A DNA stretch of 64,000 bases from Pegea sp. RAD2-039 (lineage: Eukaryota; Chordata; Thaliacea; Salpida; Salpidae). This document shows positions 37,501-49,201 of the stretch, piece by piece; within the stretch, counting starts at the first letter, position 1, and every line of letters starts with the position of its first letter. Position numbers and translations under genes: made by a program. The DNA is taken from contig JAQGEQ010000380.1 in assembly GCA_034620365.1 (NCBI GenBank), positions 1,488,001 to 1,552,000 of the forward strand, in the 5' to 3' direction. The notes under the pieces were generated by a model that ran no database searches, was not told where the DNA came from, and was given only the letters and a program-made list of their open reading frames with translations.

Positions 37501-40500
37501 GAGGACCAATAGCGATCCATAAAACGATTGAAGCTAAAAAACTTTTCGATTTCCCATTTCCAGCTCCTCATATGAACAGGAAAGTCCCGGATACCTGATC
37601 ACATGAATAACTGTCACTGGGTGGCCTAGTTGTTTGTTTTGTTTTTGTGAAAGAAGTTATCATTAAAGAACTTAAAGAAATTCTGAAAGATTTTGAAAGA
37701 TTAAAGAAGTGTTTTTGGCTCCAAGAAAGATTTTTGGTTTAAATAATTTGGAAACAGAAAAATGTTTTTCAAAACTAACTTTCACGAAAATTCCTTTTTT
37801 TTCTGTTTCTTCGATAATTCTGAAAAAAAGTTCAAATATCAAAAAACATAATCATCAAAATGAAGATCAAACAAACTCTTTTTCTCAGCTTCTGTTGATA
37901 AGGATTAACTGCTTGACTCCATCTTTGTTCAGATCTTCTATGGTAAGATCTTGTTTCTAGAATCAACAATTAATTGATACAAGTTGGAATCATTTTTATA
38001 AAAAGTTGATTTAGTAGAAAATTTAGTCTCAAAGCAGCCACCAAAGCAATCAAAATTCAATCAGCAAAAACCTCTACTTAGAGCCGTTGATTCGATTTCG
38101 ATGTTCGTCTTTATTTCGTCACACAAAGCTTCAACTACGCGCGCCATGTCGTCTGACTTCTTCTTTGGATACTTGGAGCGTTTTCAGTCTCTCCTGCAGT
38201 ACTGTAATCTGAATAACTTGATCTAATCCACCGACAAGATGAAAAGTCCTTCTCCTGTAAACTACTCGTTCTACTTTGACCTGTTTTCAAACAGCTTCAC
38301 CAACCACTTGATGGCGGCAAGTCAGATGTGAATCTCGAAGCAATCTCCTGTTCATCGTGGCTTGTTGCGAGGCTACTGATGACGTCATAACTAGTAAACG
38401 CGAGATGTTATTTTATGGATAGTTCAAGATCTTTCTTCTTCTGATTTTGATTTTAGAAAGCAATTAAAGCGCATGCGCAAAAGCTGAAAAGATAAAAAGC
38501 CAAAAAAGGCGCATCGTGAAATCTCACCATCACTTAGCGAGTCGCACGACGCGTTGGTTACGTCATGATTCAGATGATTCGTCGGAGGTTGAAGAAGAGG
38601 AAGTTGAAGACTTGATTTTCTTTTCTCAATAATATGTGGTTGCTTAGCAACGCGCAGTGATTTCGAAAAGTTTTTTCTGTCGTGATGACGCGTGAGGGGC
38701 GTATGTGACGTCATCAGTGACGTAGTGGCTGAATTGGAAGATCGAGTGAGATGATGACGAGCTGATTGTGTCCGATGAAGGCGGTGATGTGGTCCCTGAA
38801 GCGAGAAGATTCGCTTTTGAAGCGATGACTTCATCATCACGGACTCACCTTAAAAAAATGCTTAGATACCAGCGGTCCATTGCTGACGTCATCGCGTAAC
38901 TTGTGAACAATAACGTCATGTGATTGGTCGATGTTGACTTCACGTGATTTATGTACAATAATGTCACGTGATACATTTAGATGATTGGATGTTGATGGAA
39001 GGCAATGATGTGAAAGACTTGGTGTTAGATGAAGATGATTAATGTTAGAACTTCTTGGAGGATCAAAACTTGATCTTCGATTCGTTGTTCGAGAATTTCT
39101 TTGACGAAAAACATCATTTTTATGTCTTTTGCTGATTGGTTGTTATTGTTGTGAGCTTACGGTGACGTCACATAAGTTGAAATGTTGTTGATGACGTCAT
39201 GAGGAAGGTCTAATGAGCTTGCATCGAGAGACCTCGGAGGTTTACTGATGACGACTGAAGAATCTAAAGAAGATAACTTTGGGAACTTTTGGGTTTTACG
39301 GTTAAAGCTAGTTTATATTTAATCTACTTCAAGGTTATATCATCAGATCAGATCTACATCTAATGATTGGATCATCTGATCATTAACTTCTAAAATTAAC
39401 CCAAATGAAGGTATAATAAATCTTTTCGCAAGACACAAAGATTAAATAAAAGATAAAAGAAGAGATGAGGATAGAAGAGAAAAGGGTGAGATTATGTTCA
39501 AATTTTTGTTAATAAAACAGAAAAGACTTTTTTAATTGAAGTTTTTATCTTTTATTACTTCAAATTAATTTCAGTGTCATTTTCATTGACGGAACATTTT
39601 GCTTTTTGAAACTATTTGAAAATTTTCATGTTACCGAACAGATTTTCAAAATAAAAATTCTGAGGTTTAAAAATCGTTTATAATGAGTTATAATTACTAG
39701 TTGATGTTAATATGTGGTTTTTGCAAAAGCTTGCTGCTTTCTTTTAAGCCTTAATCTGGTTTAAGGGAAGTTTGTTTTAAGATTTAGTATCTATTTTTGC
39801 TGAAAAATTATCTGTGGATGCAGCCATGAACCAAGTAATTGATCTCATATAATCCCTATTTTTAATTAAAACTTTCTCTTCCTACTATTCAAACTCTTTT
39901 ATTAGATTTACATCTCAATGCTAGAATAGAAGATCAGAATAATTAGGAAGATCTTCAAAAGATGAGATTGGAAGGATGTTCTGTTTATTACCATTTCTTC
40001 TTTTAAAGACCCAGACATGATCTTTCGTTTATTCTCATCTTCAAACCTCTATTGAAATTAGTTTATTCATTCTAAAACTATCTTATTATTTACAAAACTT
40101 CTAAAGTCTTCTGCCTCAAATCATTTTAAACAATCCTAACACGTGACTAATATTAGAAAATGACCTGTGATATCGTTATTAGTATCTTCTATCAACTTGA
40201 TTTGATCCTTCTCAACATTGTATCGGGATTTATTTCGAGCTCGATGCTTCGATCTTCTTCGAGAGATCTTTTCGTTCCTGATCTCACCCAAGGAGGTAGT
40301 TACTCGACAAGGAGGAGGAATTGGAAGATTTGATGACGTAGAAGACGCGATGTTTAGATCATCAGCTGAGTGCGCAATCTTGCGGTGAGTACGATGCGAT
40401 GATTGTCGTCTGCAAGAAAAAGTATTTTGAAAGAGTTTTGGATAATTTCTGATACTGATGACAAGGTCGTAAAACTTAATTAAAATCTTAAACTGATTGA

Positions 40501-43500
40501 TCATAACAAATGTGAAAACGTCAATCTCTTTGACATCATTCAGTTCAAGCATCTTTAAGAGACTCTTTACTGGGATTATTTTCATAAAATCGATTTAATT
40601 ACATTGAAAGTAAGTTGTTTAGAAATGAGTTTGTGAAATCATTCTACTCATTTAATTTGAAAAAATGTTTTCAGCTTAAAAATATATAATTTTCTGATTA
40701 TGGAAAGTTATCAATTATTATTTGAGTCTTTCAAGTTACTTGACAATTTTTTAAATAATTTCATAAAAGCCATTAAAATAACGTTAACAGCTGCGAAGAG
40801 TAAAATAAATAAAAGCTTGCTGGTAATTGACCGGTTGGCATAGATTTTAGTATAATTGGTTTACCAACACGCATTTGTAGTTTAGTTGATGGATGAACTT
40901 CTCAATTCTATCAAATTTTTCTGTGAAAATCATATTTGATCTGCTTTGTTTAAAGGATTAAGAAAATCTTTTAAATGGATTCTGGAATGTTAAAGCTTTT
41001 GAAACTCATCAAATTTTTCACCTAATTTTTTTTTACATCAGAATTTTCTTGAAAGGTTTCTGCAATTAAAGAACAGCCTGGAAATGTTATCTCGACAATT
41101 TTGGCTATTTCTAAAAACTTCAGATTATATTTTGCTGAAATATTTCCAAATATTGAAACAACAAAATTATGAGCTTCAACTAGTTAATTAGATCCTTGTA
41201 TTTTGAATTATTTATTTTTATCTAACTTTTTACATCAAAATTATTTTAGAAATCTTTAATTGTTTTTTCCTAAATCAATTCTTCACAAATTCAAAGATTA
41301 TCTTCTTTCAAGGAACCAACTTTTAAGAAAATTAATCTGATCTAATTTTTACTTTTTCAAATATTTTCAAACTTTTAAACTTAATTTCTTTTGTAGACAT
41401 CAAAACTGATCACCTGTGATTTCTTCTATGAGAAGATTCACGAGATCTTCGGTCGCTATGGAAACTGTGATGATGTATATGATAACTTCCTGGCAAAAAA
41501 TGAAAATCTTTCGTCACATCCTCCTGATGCTGACTACTTCCAGTTATCACGATTGGAAGAGGTCTCTAATATTCATGTTTCCGAAAAATTTTTAGTTAAT
41601 TTTTCAGTAATCAAAGTTATTGATAAACTTAAACTAAAAATCAACAAACAAATTCAACATGAATGTGGAACTTTCAAACTTTTACAGAAATTATTTAAGC
41701 TTTTTTTTTTATTAGATTAAAAGAGCAAATAAATTCACCTTCAATTTTTTATGTATTTTGTCATCTTTTCTCTTTGCTCTCTATATAAAATATCAAAAAA
41801 TTAAAGTTTGAAAAAAAGATTTCAGTAAAAGATCTTACATTTTGCTCCTGCTCCACAAAGACTACTTGTTCTTCATAAGCTTCGTATACAACAGCTAGAA
41901 TTAAATTGACTAAATAATAGGACCCCAATAGAACAATAAAGACGTAAAATATAGCGGACCACGGACCAGAGGTATGGATAGTCTGCAAACAACTTGTTCA
42001 GTTTATTTAAATAAATTTGTAATTAACTCACTAAATAGAAGTTTCGATTCCATGCGTCTAGAGCTACGAGTCGAAAAGATGTGAGAAAAGAACCCCCAAA
42101 ATTATCGTAAGATGTATACCCGTTGTCAGGGTTACCGCCAGCTTTGGCACAGTAGTAGCCAGGTGGATTAGAAGTAGATCTGTTTAAGTCAACATCATTT
42201 CACGGTTTGCACAAAACTTGCATTATTATCGTTTTTTCAATTCCTTTTGGCTTTTTTATTGATCAAAACGGTAAATAAATATTTATCAAAATTATAAATA
42301 AAATTGAACTTTTTTAATCTAGAATATTTATTTTGTAGATTGTAAAAGTTAATCCATTTAAAGGTTAGTTTGAAGTTATTGAACAATAAAATCTAGAAAT
42401 CAAAGTATTTGAATTTGACAGTTATTTAGTTTGATATTATTTCTAAAAATACAAACAAATATTTCATACGAAGCTAGAAAAATGAGAACCAACAATCATT
42501 TTTGAAATCAATTATTTACGAAGTTGAAATCAAATTTCGACTTTTATCTATCAAAGCTTGCAATAAATTGGAAAAAATCATTTAATATAATTATTGTTAA
42601 ATATTTTACCAAGTAGGTTATCTACTATTAAACATTTTTGAAAAAGACCAGATTAGATCGTTTTATTTACAATCGATTGTTGTCCTTCGAATATTATTCC
42701 GAAAAAAAATTGTTAATGTAAATAAATTTTTATTCAAGTATTGTAATGTTAAACGTATGATTAAAAAATGATTTTTACATTTTCTAAAGTATATAACTAA
42801 ATCATAGACATTTACAGATAAATTGAACAAGTATTATCAAATATCTGTTGATAACACTAAAATGACTTTAATTTTAACTTTTTTAATGAACTTAATTGTA
42901 GTTAATCAAAAATTGATTAATACAACAACAAGTTTTTTTGAACAATTTCAGTGAAAATATTCACGTTAAATCAGACCTATAAGTCCTTATAAATTCAGTA
43001 GACCAAGCCTTTTCATTTTAGGGTCATAAATATATAGAAATAGTAAAATAAATTTTTAACGTAGAAATACAAAAATATCTTATTTCAGTAAATTTTTATC
43101 ATTTTACTTTCACCGATGATAATTGTACTGATATTCAACTCACTTTTGAACAAATTGTTTTGATAAAGTAAGTTAAACACTTTGACAATATCATTAAATG
43201 CTATCTTTTCAAGTTTTGACAAATCACTTTAGTTGTTGGACATAACACTAAACAGCATTATGTTGTAAATTAACACATGAGATGTTAAATTGGATCTACT
43301 GCAGATAACTTATGAATTTCTTTCCTAATTTAGCTGAAATGAAATTGGATTTTGAGAAAATTTTAAATCTATTTGAAAATATCCAAAAATAGTTCCAACT
43401 CAATGTAAATTTTCGTCTAAAATTAAGATCCATTTTTGAGAAAACGAAGCAAATGTTTTTAATAAAATCAACAAAAAAGTTATTTATAATTTTACAAAAT

Positions 43501-46500
43501 CTAAATTCTATTTATTTTGAAATCATTTAAATTCTGTGATTTTCAAATGAACTGAAAACTATTTACACCAAATAGAGAAAAAATTTTGAAGTTATGTGCA
43601 CTTAGTATAAACCATAAATGTTTAATGTAAATATCTTATTGAACAAAACTTTGTTTCTGTCGTACTTAATTCACTTTCAAATATCTTTTCTTATCTTCTT
43701 TACTATTTTTTATAATTATTTCTCCAGAAAGCTTTTATCATAAAACAACTCCACGAAAAAATTAATCGTAACTTTCAACAAATAATCACTGAAGAACTCA
43801 CAAAATATAACCAAATTAATCAGTTATATAACTTTTAAACACTCAAAATTTGAACACTTTAAAGTATTTCCCTTAAATAAAAACTAAACCAAAATAAACA
43901 TTTGGTAACCAATTAAATAAGTTAATCACCAATCATCAAACTAATTATTAATAGATCAAATTATCTAGCAACCATCTAATTTAAATACATCTTACAAGTT
44001 TACTCACTTGCCTAATATACAATAATGATGATCTTTTTTAAACCTATCTGCTGCTTGTGGGTGGAAGTTTTGACCAGCCTGTGGTTCCTGGCGGGCTTGA
44101 TTTTCTACCAATTCATTCCAATAAAAAGGTTCTACTTCCATTCTCAAGTCTTTTAATTCTTCCACTGATTTTGGGACATAATAAACAAACCTAACTACAT
44201 TTGGATCAAACGAAGCCTTTGATTGGTTGTTAGGCAATTTCATGACGAATTGGAACTCGACTACAGTACCATTTAACCACCGATTACTGTTTTTGTAGTT
44301 AACAACAGCTGATTGGTTGGAACAGTTTCGGAGTGACTCGAATGTCGAATGTTGAATTTGATCCAAGGTGAAATTAGTAACATATTCATCAGGAAGTGAC
44401 GAATTGTCGTTTGTTACATTGTTTGCCAGAGTTGAAATGTTGCCTAGCAACCATTTATCCAATATTGACTCAACTAAAGATTCATTAAAGTTTTGGTTTC
44501 GTAGCAACATTCTTCCCGCTTCAATGACGTCATTAGCACTGAATTCGCAAACTACTGATGGATTTAAAGTAGCACGCGCGCTGCATACATCATTAATATC
44601 GCTTGAATTGAAGTGACAGTGATGATAAGCAACTATAACGTCACTCAAACACGATGGTACGTTGCTATGGAAACAGTAATCACTCCAAAACTCCAAATAC
44701 CGATGGTCAGTAGCGTTGATGACGTCATTACATGTGACGTCAGACACGTTAAGCAAGTAATTACAGTTTTCGAACCTGTATGAGCAATTTTTCTGACTTT
44801 TCAACGTGTATCTACATCGCGAGTCGTCTTCATGACACGTGCAGTTGCTCACAGTAACCGGTTGTGACGTCATCATCTCGTGTATTTTTAATAACGCAGA
44901 TTCGTGCCACGCACCACTGACTTTACGATGTTGTTGTTGATGTAATTGGATGTTGCCGAGTAAACTATTTATGATAGCGCCATCGCTTTTTTTCCATCGC
45001 AACGCGTTGTATTGATCACCAAATAGCGAAGCGGTTTGTGGTGTTTCGTCCAATTGCATCATAATAGCGCCGTTTTCATGTGTGTTCTGAAACCATAGTG
45101 ATATGACGTCATCACGCTTGAGTTTGACTTCATCGTGGTTGTAGTGGATTTTATCCAACAAAGATTTTTGTGGTTGTATGAGTAGCAGAGTGCTGAAAGG
45201 CGGCGCTAGAGATAAGTCCGACGCGTTTCGAACAGATTTCTGACGAAGAGTCGCTTTGAAGAGCTGAGAGCCAATAAGAGCGAATACACTGACACAGAAG
45301 AGCGTCAGAAGAATCGCGTCAATTAAGGCGTTGAAAGATCGAAGCAGCGCGTTCACGATGCTCTTTAAACCTGTTCAGAAATATTTAAAGATTATTATTA
45401 GATAAAATGATGATAAAAAGTAAGTCAAGGTGATAACCACCATCCGAATCACAGAGACACAAGAGAGATGAACAAATAGTCACCTGATATTGCTGACATT
45501 GTTTTTAAAGCTCTTAAAACTCGGAAAGCTCTCAAAGCTCTGATTCCAGTCTCTTTAGTTCCGAGGACATCATTTTCACTAACTGCATTTACTTCCATAA
45601 TAAATTGAACTGTTCTGTTTATAAATTTGATAATTAGTCAAAAATTTGTGAATTAAAGCGATTTAGTTTAAACTAAACGTATTTTCAAAAAAAGTTTAAT
45701 TTCATCAGGTACTTACGCTAAAAAAATGACAACAAAGTCAACCCAGTTCCAGCGATCTTTCAGATAAGACATCGGATGAAGAATAAAGCCGTAAGCTATG
45801 ACTTTTATAAACGCTTCAAACATATAAATTGAATAGAAAACACATCTACAAAAAAACCCAATTGAATTAAAAGATTAAAACTTCGAATTAAGATCCAAAT
45901 AACTCACTCAGCTACATCAGTCTTTGTCTCAGCTATTGGTGAAGCCATGGAGATACAATTGACAAAAATAGTTAAGGCAATAATTCGTGTAAACCAAGGA
46001 TTTATTAGAATTCGGATTGCACTCATTCTAATATAATTATCTTTATCAAATAAAAAAAGTGATTTTGCTCGACTGAACCGAAACATGATTCCATTCTTGT
46101 TGGTTACAATAAAAGTCTAGAAGATTCGAAATTTTGTTAACTGAATCTTAAACAACTTTATTGTCAATGAATAATTAATGAAGTATATCTTGTAAGTAAG
46201 CTTTTGCAAAAGTTGCATTTTATATTAGAATTTAAAATAAAATCAATTTATTTGAAGTAAGGCAAGCAAAGCAAGCTTTTAATTATCTGAAAATTCGATT
46301 TTAAGTAAACTTTTATTTACTTAAAGAAAATTCAATCAATCATTAGATATAAATTGAAACTAGGAACCTTTAATCTCTATAATTAGTCGTTTTTTATTGA
46401 GCTAATACTTGTAAGTTTCAGATTAATCAAAAAATCCTACCTCGTTGTTAATGTGCTTTCGAAAATTAACGCTTAAGGTTTCCATTAAACTTTTAGCTTC

Positions 46501-49201
46501 GAAAAACTTCTCGACTCCATTCCACTTTCGACGTTTTCGTTCATATTTGTTCTTCAAATGTTCTGCAGGTTTTGTACCTGTTTCATCTTCTGTTTCTACA
46601 TTTGAAATGTTTCTTCTTCTGATTGTATTTGTTGTTGAGTTTGTTGAACTCATCATGAGATTATCTTTTTCACAAAAGTCCTTTAAAAGAATTATTTGTT
46701 AAAAAATCTTTTCTGAGAGGTATCAGTTTCAAATCCTAAAGTTTTTCGCAGTTTTATAAAATCTGATTAAAATTAGTTTTGAATAAAATTTGAAAAATAA
46801 AATTGAAAATCAATTTTTCAAAATAATTCAAATTTAGTATGTTTAAAATACCCCCCAAAAAAGCTGATTAATTTTATTTCTAGCTTTCAAACAAATTTCA
46901 TTTCCATCTCTCAATTACCTTACATTTCATCAAAAACCTCTCAAACACGCTTCAAATCTTTATCTAATTTTTAATAATTAATAAACTTGACAAAAAAAAC
47001 GTCAAAATGCTAAAGACAAAGATTTGAAATATGAATATTAAAGTGAACAAAATGGTTTTATTTCTAAATCTCTTTATGTTAAAATTAAAACTTAATAGAA
47101 ATTATTTTTACTTCACAGCAAATTTTCCACTAAATTGTGTCATCAAAAAACCTTTAAAAAGCTTCTAATAATTCTGAAGAAGCTTTTTTAACTTTTTTGT
47201 CAGATTTAAAAAATGACTTCAAATCAATAAAATTTTGTTTATAAAAAACATTTAGAATATTATTTGTTGTATTAAGCCTTAAAAAAAGAATAAATCTCTC
47301 AATAATCTATGGACTCTTCAAAAACATCACATCGTTCTATTATGACGACCTTTTTTTATTACCATGTTATCAATTTTTCAATAATTTTTGGTAAAAAAAA
47401 ATGATTGTTAGGTAAGAGTAAAAAAATCACAGAATTGGTTTTAATTGAAAAATTCTATCTACGAAATATGTTATTCTACATTTTATTATTCAAAGTTTAA
47501 GTATTTTTCATACATAATTCAATAATAAGAACATTTCTAAAGCTTTAAGTCATTTTAAACCACCAATATCTTTCTTGTAAAGTAAATGAAGTAAATTACA
47601 AAGTGAACCGACCAACAAACAGAAAATTAATCAAAACTGAAGACACAGAAAGTAAAATAACTTTTATTGATTAGATTTACCTTCTACCGGTAAAACTACT
47701 ATGTACTTTCACTTTTTCAGTATCTTTACAGCTTGAGGTATTTCTTTTCAAGCTTATTTTAAAATCTTAACTTCACTTTTTTCATTTATAACCAGACATT
47801 ACGATAGAAGAAAGCAATCTATGAAAAAAGTTATACGACAAAACCTTATTGTGGATATGTAACTAGATTTTAAAGTGTTTAAATTATTACTCGCGATAAA
47901 AAAATCTGACAAATTAATTTAACGACTGAAATTTTATTAAAAAATTGGTCTGTAAACCCTTATTTTGTTATTATTACTATTAGATTTTTTATTTTAAGGT
48001 TTTATTAACGGTTTTATGAAAATTAAATATCAAAAAACTAGAAACTTTTCAATTAAAACTTTAAATTTCTTGAAACTTTTAAAAAACTTTCTAAAAACTG
48101 AGAGATACTAAAAAAAGTTGAAACAATTCACTGAAAGTTGCTTTAATTAATTTCTCAGCCAGAACTGAAATTTGTAACTACTACAGATAACCACTTACTG
48201 ATAAGTGTGACTTGCAAAAGTTAAAAAGTTTATCACAAATCCAGAAATTTTAACGGCCATTATTGGCCTAAGCAGCATTTTAACGTTTGAGCGATGACAT
48301 TGAAAAATTGATGAAAATAATTTTTAAAATCTTGCTTTTTGACTAGCTTGCTTAATTCAGAAACACTACACTTTAACTCTGAACTAAATTTAATTTATGA
48401 ATTTCGCGAAAAAATGGTTTAAATTCTTTAAGTTATATTACATAATTATTGACCAATAAAAAATCCTTGATTTTAAAAAATACTTTTTTCGATTCAAATA
48501 TTTTACAATTAAAAAACAACTTGAAAATGGGAATGAATTTTCCGATAACTAGTTGTAAAAATTATCAAAATTTATGAAATGGATTCAATAACTATTTTAA
48601 ATTCGTAATGATGTATTTAATTAAAATGTATTCTCAGCATTTTATTTTAATTATTACTGCTTTAATTTATTTAAAGAATATTCAAAAAATAAATATTTTT
48701 AAATCTTTAAATATTTTGAATAAAATTATTTAAAATAATAATAATATTTTCAGAGAAGTAAAATTATTTGGAAAATATTTCTATAAACTCATGATTTTTA
48801 AGAGAACATTTTTAGTTATTATCAGAGATTTAGTTAAGAGAGAAGTGATGATAAGAGTTGGCAGTTTTCCCTAAACTTAAGCTCAATGTCAAAATAGATT
48901 CGCTTTTGAAGTAATAAAAAGATATTAGAGTAAAGAAAATGAATAATACCTTTATTTTATGATTAAGTAATGATATATAAACCAAGAATTTGTAAGTATT
49001 CAAATATTTCTAAACTTGTCAACTTTTTGAAATATTAATTACCTGATCAGTTTCATCTCCTGATGTGTAGTAATAGATAGGATCAGGAAGACTTTTTCCG
49101 ACACATTCAGGAAACTTATAAATTGGACTATCAGCTTGCAAATATTTAGGAAGTTTTCTGCCTGCTTTAAACTCAAATGAAATCTTTTTTGTTTTATCCA
49201 T
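31593..49201 (-). CDS. Voltage-gated sodium channel alpha subunit, Nav1 class, with atypical filter
   Basis: Four-domain plasma-membrane channel for the action-potential sodium current. Forty exons join in phase: 49043-49201, 45908-46116, 45717-45845, 45484-45614, 44008-45370, 42032-42179, 41839-41982, 41414-41565, 40165-40409, 39161-39254, 38849-39125, 38528-38795, 38305-38390, 38139-38280, 37452-37594, 37255-37404, 37020-37205, 36787-36945, 36555-36734, 36240-36371, 36078-36174, 35891-36027, 35765-35842, 34838-34990, 34612-34785, 34452-34559, 34322-34404, 34016-34267, 33837-33966, 33579-33783, 33407-33528, 33122-33266, 32962-33069, 32804-32916, 32563-32757, 32414-32513, 32221-32366, 31979-32170, 31753-31934, 31593-31698. 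About 2,440 aa, or 2,468 with a later donor at 33323. S4 segments carry regular Arg/Lys (for example [20 protein letters not shown]). The III-IV linker reads [11 protein letters not shown], the C-terminus has an IQ motif ([10 protein letters not shown]), and the tail is acidic. Filter: Asp, Glu, Asn, Glu. The start ATG lies just after a splice acceptor, so further 5' exons are likely. Confidence 0.92.
32414..32513 (-). other. Sodium channel domain IV pore exon (Glu at the filter)
   Basis: This 100-nt exon starts after gatttag and encodes [13 protein letters not shown]. In Nav1 channels the corresponding segment is TTSAGWDG, whose Ala is the fourth residue of the DEKA ring. Here Glu occupies that place. 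The preceding exon ends ...VLFQ at the conserved intron position, so the alignment does not depend on an uncertain splice. Confidence 0.85.
33323..33528 (-). other. Sodium channel III-IV linker exon with two competing donors
   Basis: After acceptor atccag the exon reads [12 protein letters not shown], so the inactivation triplet is VFM where vertebrates have IFM and insects MFM. Using the donor after AATAAG at 33407 (gtcctt) gives a linker of exactly family length (PRP plus 20 residues to S1). Using the donor at 33323 (gtttaa) adds 28 residues in frame, with an internal K/R-DLRI repeat. I favour the shorter form. Confidence 0.7.
33579..33783 (-). other. Sodium channel domain III pore-S6 exon (Asn at the filter)
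   Basis: The exon begins after ttttcag with [11 protein letters not shown]. Nav1 channels have VATFKGW, whose Lys is the essential DEKA lysine. Here the codon is AAT, Asn. The rest of the exon ([20 protein letters not shown] and the [11 protein letters not shown] that follows) is highly conserved, so the substitution sits in an otherwise ordinary pore. Confidence 0.85.
38305..39254 (-). other. Sodium channel I-II linker exons
   Basis: Exons at 39161-39254, 38849-39125, 38528-38795 and 38305-38390, with neighbours at 38139-38280, 40165-40409 and 41414-41565, encode a cytoplasmic linker of roughly 470 residues rich in Ser, His, Arg and Asn. There is no strong sequence homology; support comes from splice consensus and an unbroken phase chain between domains I and II. 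For 38305-38390 and 38139-38280 two frames are open, and only one satisfies the phases on both sides. Exact TGACGTCA words occur near 38,379, 38,706, 38,883, 39,162 and 39,190. Confidence 0.65.
39255..40164 (-). other. Sodium channel intron in the I-II linker
   Basis: About 0.9 kb of AT-rich sequence between linker exons 40165-40409 and 39161-39254, phase 1 on both sides. No further exon was found. Confidence 0.5.
42180..44007 (-). other. Sodium channel intron within the domain I pore region
   Basis: A 1.8-kb AT-rich intron between the giant turret exon (44008-45370, donor aagtgag) and the domain I pore-helix exon (42032-42179, acceptor ttaaacag). Phase 2 matches across it. No exon or mobile element was recognised inside. 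Confidence 0.6.
44008..45370 (-). other. Giant sodium channel exon: domain I S5 plus expanded extracellular turret
   Basis: One uninterrupted 1,363-nt exon. Its first ~45 residues are the S4-S5 linker and S5 (for example [18 protein letters not shown]). The remaining ~408 residues, plus about 20 from the next exon, form the extracellular S5-to-pore loop, which I recall as roughly 85-100 residues in vertebrate Nav1. I count about 15 Asn-X-Ser/Thr sequons (NAS, NCT, NCS, NVS, NAT, NSS, NES, NIS, NVT, NFT, NGT, NQS and others) and 13 cysteines, several paired closely. Five TGACGTCA words lie in it. Such length without a stop in this AT-rich genome argues that it is coding. Its fold is unknown. 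Confidence 0.85.
46441..46680 (-). other. Possible cassette or alternative N-terminal exon of the sodium channel
   Basis: An 80-codon open segment bounded by acceptor ttttaaag and donor gtagga, phase 0 on both sides, lying between the N-terminal exon (49043-49201, ending ...DETDQ) and the exon starting TFIVTNKNG at 46116. Skipping it gives the normal family junction (DPxYY...TFIV). Including it would insert 80 hydrophilic residues. It also contains tandem Met codons near its start and could serve as an alternative first exon. No homology was recognised. Confidence 0.45.
46681..49042 (-). other. Sodium channel 5' intron
   Basis: About 2.4 kb, AT-rich, between the N-terminal coding exon and the rest of the gene. 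Nothing else was recognised in it. Confidence 0.5.
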
